From contig JAEUHK010000005.1 in assembly GCA_016795465.1 (NCBI GenBank), forward strand, positions 1-36,952: 36,952 bases of DNA. Direction: 5' to 3'. Within the stretch, counting starts at the first letter, position 1, and each line of letters starts with the position of its first letter. Position numbers and translations under genes: made by a program. The notes below the pieces were generated by a model, which had not been told where the DNA came from, did no database searches, and was given only the letters and a program-made list of their open reading frames with translations. This DNA comes from Verrucomicrobiaceae bacterium. Its GTDB lineage: Bacteria; Verrucomicrobiota; Verrucomicrobiia; Verrucomicrobiales; Verrucomicrobiaceae. Of the stretch, positions 33,691 to 36,952 are shown in pieces.

Positions 33691-35448
33691 TCAAAGCGCC
33701 CGTTTCCAAAAAATCCGCTCTTCGTCGAGCAGCGAGTCGGGGCGAATGCGCTCGGCGATCTGATAAGCCCGTGCCACTTCTTCCTTCGACATGGCCAGCA
33801 GGCCGGCGAGCACGGCTTTTTCGCCCGTGGAGAGATCGGCGGTGCTCTCGATGCCGCGGGCCAGCGTGATGGCCAAAGGCAGGTCCTGCATGCGAAAGGC
33901 CTTCAAAGCCTGCAGCAGCCGCAGCGGAGCACTCGCGGTGGTTTGGGGCTTCATCGCGTCAGCACCTTTCAGCGTGGACTCGACCTCCTCACCGCGGAGG
34001 AGCCGCAGGTAATCGTGCCTTTTCATCGCGGCGGGATCATCCGGGCGCAGCGCATGCAGACGGGCGGAGACTTGGGCGAGCGAGTTGGAGTCCTTCAGTG
34101 TCGCGGCGAGCTGCCAGGCCTTCTCGAGCATCGCGGTCTCGCCCTGCGTGCCCGGTTTCGCCAGTTCACGCGTGGCGGCGAGCGCGAGATCGAGCATGCC
34201 CCACTGCTCGGCGAGCGAGGCGGCGCCTTGCAGAGCGAGCGCATTCCCCTCGGCGCCTCCGAGGCGTATGCCCTCCTCCAGATGATGCCGCACCTGCTGA
34301 GGGCGGTCTGGCATCAGGTGCCATGTGGCGAGTCCTCGCCACACCGCGGCACGTGACGGTGCCAATGGGATGCGATTGGTCTTCTCCACGAGGGCGAGCA
34401 GCTCCTTCCACTGATTTTGAGCCACGAGCGCCTGCGCCTTTAGCGGATACACATCGCCAGGATGCAGCCTCGAAGCATCCGCCACGAGCGCATTGAACCG
34501 CGTAAACTCTCCCTCGGCGATCAACCACGAAGCCAGCCGCGCACGAATGGCCGCTCCACGCTCGGAGTGGAGTGCCGTCTCACTTTGCAGCAAGGCCTCA
34601 CGTCGTGAGGGATCAAACCGCATCAAGGTGGAGACGAGCGCAAGACGGTCCTCAAGCGGCAGACGCGGCTGCTGGTTCGCCCGTTTCAGACATGTCTCCA
34701 CCTCCGCGGCGGTCAGCGAAGGCCGACGCACCAGCACGCGCAGTGATTGCAAGCCGGTGAGGTCATCGCGGGCCGCCAGTTCGAGAAGCTGGCGCGTGGC
34801 CGCCTGTTGCAACTCCGGAAACGGAGCCCGCAGGCGCTTGCCCGCGAGCCGCATGGCGATCTCTGGATCGTCTTTGAAGCGCTCCAGCAGCCGCTGCTCC
34901 GCCTGCCAAGCCTCCTGCATCCGTCCCTCGGCCACGAGCAGGTCGATCTCGACCTCCCGCGCTTTTTGGCTGTCCTTGAGCTTGGCGGGCAGTTTTTCCC
35001 AGGCACTGCGGGCCGCGCCGGTCTCGCCAATCGCGTGGCAGGCCATGCTCATCCACAAGTCATCCGCCGGACGCGCCTGGCCAGCGGCGGCGAGGCTTTT
35101 CAACGTCTTCACCAGCAGTTCAGGCGAGCTTCGAGTGCCGGTCAAATAGCCCGCCACCACGCGGAGGAAGGCCGGGTTCGTCTTTTCCTCCTCCTGCACC
35201 TGCTCCATCGCCCGCCGTGCCTCGTTCCAATCCTGCGCCGCAATCGCCAAGGCCGCTTTTTCGATGAAATGATCCGCACCACGCACGCGACCAAACTCAA
35301 AACGCATCGCCAGCAGCCCAACCACACCGATCACCAGCAGGATGATCATCCACCGCACGGCCCGGCCAAAAGAGGTCAGGCGGTCATTCTTGTTGGTGAT
35401 CAGCGCCAGCGGCTTGTGCCACCAGCGCTTGTTTGGGTTCGTGAGCAT
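33691..35448 (-). CDS. Membrane-anchored helical-repeat (TPR-like) protein
   Basis: A 585-residue protein starting at 35448 (MLTNPNKRWWHKPLALIT). A single membrane span near residues 33-50 (WMIILLVIGVVGLLAMRF) is followed by a long array of paired helices, e.g. AIAAQDWNEARRAMEQVQ, VAEGRMQEAWQAEQRLLERF and ALVAQNQWKELLALVEKT, typical of tetratricopeptide-like scaffolds. It probably organises a periplasmic or cytoplasmic assembly; partners are unknown. Confidence 0.7.
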   Translation of the reverse strand: MLTNPNKRWWHKPLALITNKNDRLTSFGRAVRWMIILLVIGVVGLLAMRFEFGRVRGADHFIEKAALAIAAQDWNEARRAMEQVQEEEKTNPAFLRVVAGYLTGTRSSPELLVKTLKSLAAAGQARPADDLWMSMACHAIGETGAARSAWEKLPAKLKDSQKAREVEIDLLVAEGRMQEAWQAEQRLLERFKDDPEIAMRLAGKRLRAPFPELQQAATRQLLELAARDDLTGLQSLRVLVRRPSLTAAEVETCLKRANQQPRLPLEDRLALVSTLMRFDPSRREALLQSETALHSERGAAIRARLASWLIAEGEFTRFNALVADASRLHPGDVYPLKAQALVAQNQWKELLALVEKTNRIPLAPSRAAVWRGLATWHLMPDRPQQVRHHLEEGIRLGGAEGNALALQGAASLAEQWGMLDLALAATRELAKPGTQGETAMLEKAWQLAATLKDSNSLAQVSARLHALRPDDPAAMKRHDYLRLLRGEEVESTLKGADAMKPQTTASAPLRLLQALKAFRMQDLPLAITLARGIESTADLSTGEKAVLAGLLAMSKEEVARAYQIAERIRPDSLLDEERIFWKRAL

Positions 35449-35524
35449 GGGTTGGAAGTTGTCGGCGGGGACCTTGTTCGACAAGCCTCTTGCCGTGATT
35501 TTCACCGGCTGGTAGAAGCGGCGG

Positions 35525-36616
35525 ATGCGCACGACGGTTTCTTGTCTCATTCTTTTGCTCACCACCATGCACGCCGCGGAACCACAGGCCGAAAACTGGC
35601 TCGCCAAAACGAAGATCGCGCCACCGATGACGGTGCCGACGAGCGTGGAGGCATGGCAGAAGCAGCGTGGCGAAATCCGTGCGAAGCTGAGCGAGTTGCT
35701 TGGCGATCTGCCGCCGCGGCCACCGGTATCGGCGGTTCAGGTCGTGAGCCAAGAGGACAAGGGAAGCTACACGCTGGAGACCGTCCAATTCGACAACCTT
35801 GCGGGCGAGATCGTGAAGGGCCTGCTCTTTGTGCCGAAGAAGGCCACGGCGCAGAGCAAGGCTCCGGCGATCCTTTACTGCCACTGGCATGGCGGGCAGT
35901 ATGACATCGGCAAAAACGAACTGCTGGGCACCAATGCGGTGCCGGTGGCTGCGGGGCCGGCGCTGGCGGAGGCGGGTTATGTGGTGCTGGGCATCGACGC
36001 GCCGTGTTTTGGTGAGCGAAACGGCCAGGGGCCGGATGGTCCGGAGCAAAAAGGCAGCGCGGGCGAGATGTCGGCATCGAAATTTCATCTCTGGGCCGGG
36101 CGCACGCTTTGGGGCATGATGATCCGCGATGATCTAACAGCGCTGGATTACCTCTACTCACGCCCGGAGGTGGATGCGGGGCGCATCGGGGTCACCGGCA
36201 TCAGCATGGGCTCCACAAGGAGTTGGTGGATCATGGCGCTCGATGACCGCCCGCATGCCGCGGTGTGCGTGGGCTGCATGACACGCTACGAGGAACTGAT
36301 CCGCGCCGGCATGCTGAAGGCGCACGGCATCTACTACTATGTGCCGGGCATGCTGAAGCACTTCGACACGGAGGCGGTGATCGCTCTCGCCGCACCTCGA
36401 CCGATGCTTTTCATGACCGGCGATCAGGACGGCGGTTCGCCGGTGGAAGGCGTGAAGCATCTCGGCGACATCGTGGGCAAGTTGTATGACCTTCACGGTG
36501 CCAAGCAACACTTCGAAAACAGCATCTACCCCGGCGTGGGCCATGTGTACCTGCCGGAAATGTGGCAGCGCACACTCCAGTGGATGGAGACACAGGTGAA
36601 AAACGCGAAGCCGTGA
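35525..36616 (+). CDS. Secreted alpha/beta-hydrolase, esterase-like
   Basis: A 363-residue protein with signal peptide (MRTTVSCLILLLTTMHAAEP). It has AILYCHWHGGQYDIG, VLGIDAPCFGERNG, nucleophile elbow GISMGS with S227, an acidic residue in FMTGDQDGGS and a His in GVGHVY. This is the dienelactone hydrolase / acetylxylan esterase layout (abhydrolase 7-type). It is related in plan to the esterase at 5208 and probably deacylates glycans outside the cell. It is divergent from the helical-repeat gene. Confidence 0.75.
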   Translation: MRTTVSCLILLLTTMHAAEPQAENWLAKTKIAPPMTVPTSVEAWQKQRGEIRAKLSELLGDLPPRPPVSAVQVVSQEDKGSYTLETVQFDNLAGEIVKGLLFVPKKATAQSKAPAILYCHWHGGQYDIGKNELLGTNAVPVAAGPALAEAGYVVLGIDAPCFGERNGQGPDGPEQKGSAGEMSASKFHLWAGRTLWGMMIRDDLTALDYLYSRPEVDAGRIGVTGISMGSTRSWWIMALDDRPHAAVCVGCMTRYEELIRAGMLKAHGIYYYVPGMLKHFDTEAVIALAAPRPMLFMTGDQDGGSPVEGVKHLGDIVGKLYDLHGAKQHFENSIYPGVGHVYLPEMWQRTLQWMETQVKNAKP

Positions 36617-36628
36617 GAGCTCAGCGTG

Positions 36629-36952
36629 TCACTTCGCGCCCTCTTGCCGCTCCACCTTGATCGTCGGCACCTTTTCAAAGAGCTTCGAGGTGAAATCGGT
36701 GATGAAGTTGCCATTCATCTCCTTCATGTGGCGCAGCGAGAGGCCCACGATGAAGGCGCAGACGAACAGGCCGATCACGATGGCGGCCGTCATGCAGCCG
36801 GAGCCGGTGGGATCGGGATACTCACTCGGGGCATTGCGGCTGTAGGCGCGGCGCACGGGGCTGAGCGGCGCACGGGCCACGGCCTGCTGCGGGGGCGGCG
36901 GCTCGATGAACTGCTTTTCTGGAGCGGGCAGCGGCACGGCTCGTTTCGCTGG
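36629..36952 (-). CDS. Small membrane protein, 5' end outside window
   Basis: The frame is open to the right edge of the window, so the GTG at 36937 may not be the start. The visible part has a Pro-rich N-terminal region (EPPPPQQAV), one membrane span (TAAIVIGLFVCAFIVGLSL) and a short C-terminal tail. Family not recognised. Confidence 0.5.
   Translation of the reverse strand, partial: PAKRAVPLPAPEKQFIEPPPPQQAVARAPLSPVRRAYSRNAPSEYPDPTGSGCMTAAIVIGLFVCAFIVGLSLRHMKEMNGNFITDFTSKLFEKVPTIKVERQEGAK

Overview
The window looks like chromosomal DNA of a Verrucomicrobiota bacterium, probably a relative of Prosthecobacter or Verrucomicrobium. The evidence is three planctomycete/verrucomicrobial-type cytochrome proteins (two of them DUF1549/DUF1553), two DUF1080-like secreted proteins, a PEP-CTERM serine protease, GC-rich coding with many secreted hydrolases and lipoproteins, and the spacer repeats. 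Assignments rest on reading motifs by eye; no database was searched.

Layout. 1-2318: end of a large secreted cytochrome-type protein. 2349-5207: adenylate-kinase-like protein, then a tRNA-guanine transglycosylase fused to an MnmC-like domain. 5208-10004 (minus): esterase, lipoprotein hydrolase, DUF1080-like protein, acidic protein. 10120-11013: zinc-binding ABC-type lipoprotein. 11014-12149: no convincing protein gene but several strong hairpins, including one about 164 nt long. 12150-15361: about 26 tRNA genes plus one truncated copy, all on the + strand, interrupted once by an antisense lipoprotein gene. 15512-20931: Ro60/TROVE protein, VapBC-like pair, a gene remnant, an unknown minus-strand gene, RtcB RNA ligase and an HNH nuclease. 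20970-24347: REC-metallo-beta-lactamase fusion and divergent GlgE. 24351-36937: two giant DUF1549/DUF1553 cytochromes, small lipoproteins, a DUF1080-like protein, a PEP-CTERM trypsin, a membrane-anchored helical-repeat protein and an esterase.

The outstanding feature is the tRNA array. It offers an anticodon for every amino acid except Val. Most members have an unusual elbow: T54-T55-C56 of the T loop reads N-G-C, and G18-G19 of the D loop usually reads A-G. Acceptor and anticodon stems, class II variable arms of Ser and Tyr, the Ala G3-U70 pair and most discriminator bases are kept, so this is not simple decay. Four Leu tRNAs are class I-like and several members have C33. Only Met(CAT), Arg(TCT) and the degenerate Lys(CTT) have the standard TTCGAAT loop. 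The array is followed by Ro60 (RNA chaperone/quality control), a PIN-type toxin pair (the family often cuts tRNA or rRNA) and RtcB (RNA repair). I infer a possible reserve, decoy or special-purpose tRNA set with its own RNA maintenance genes; the function is unproven.
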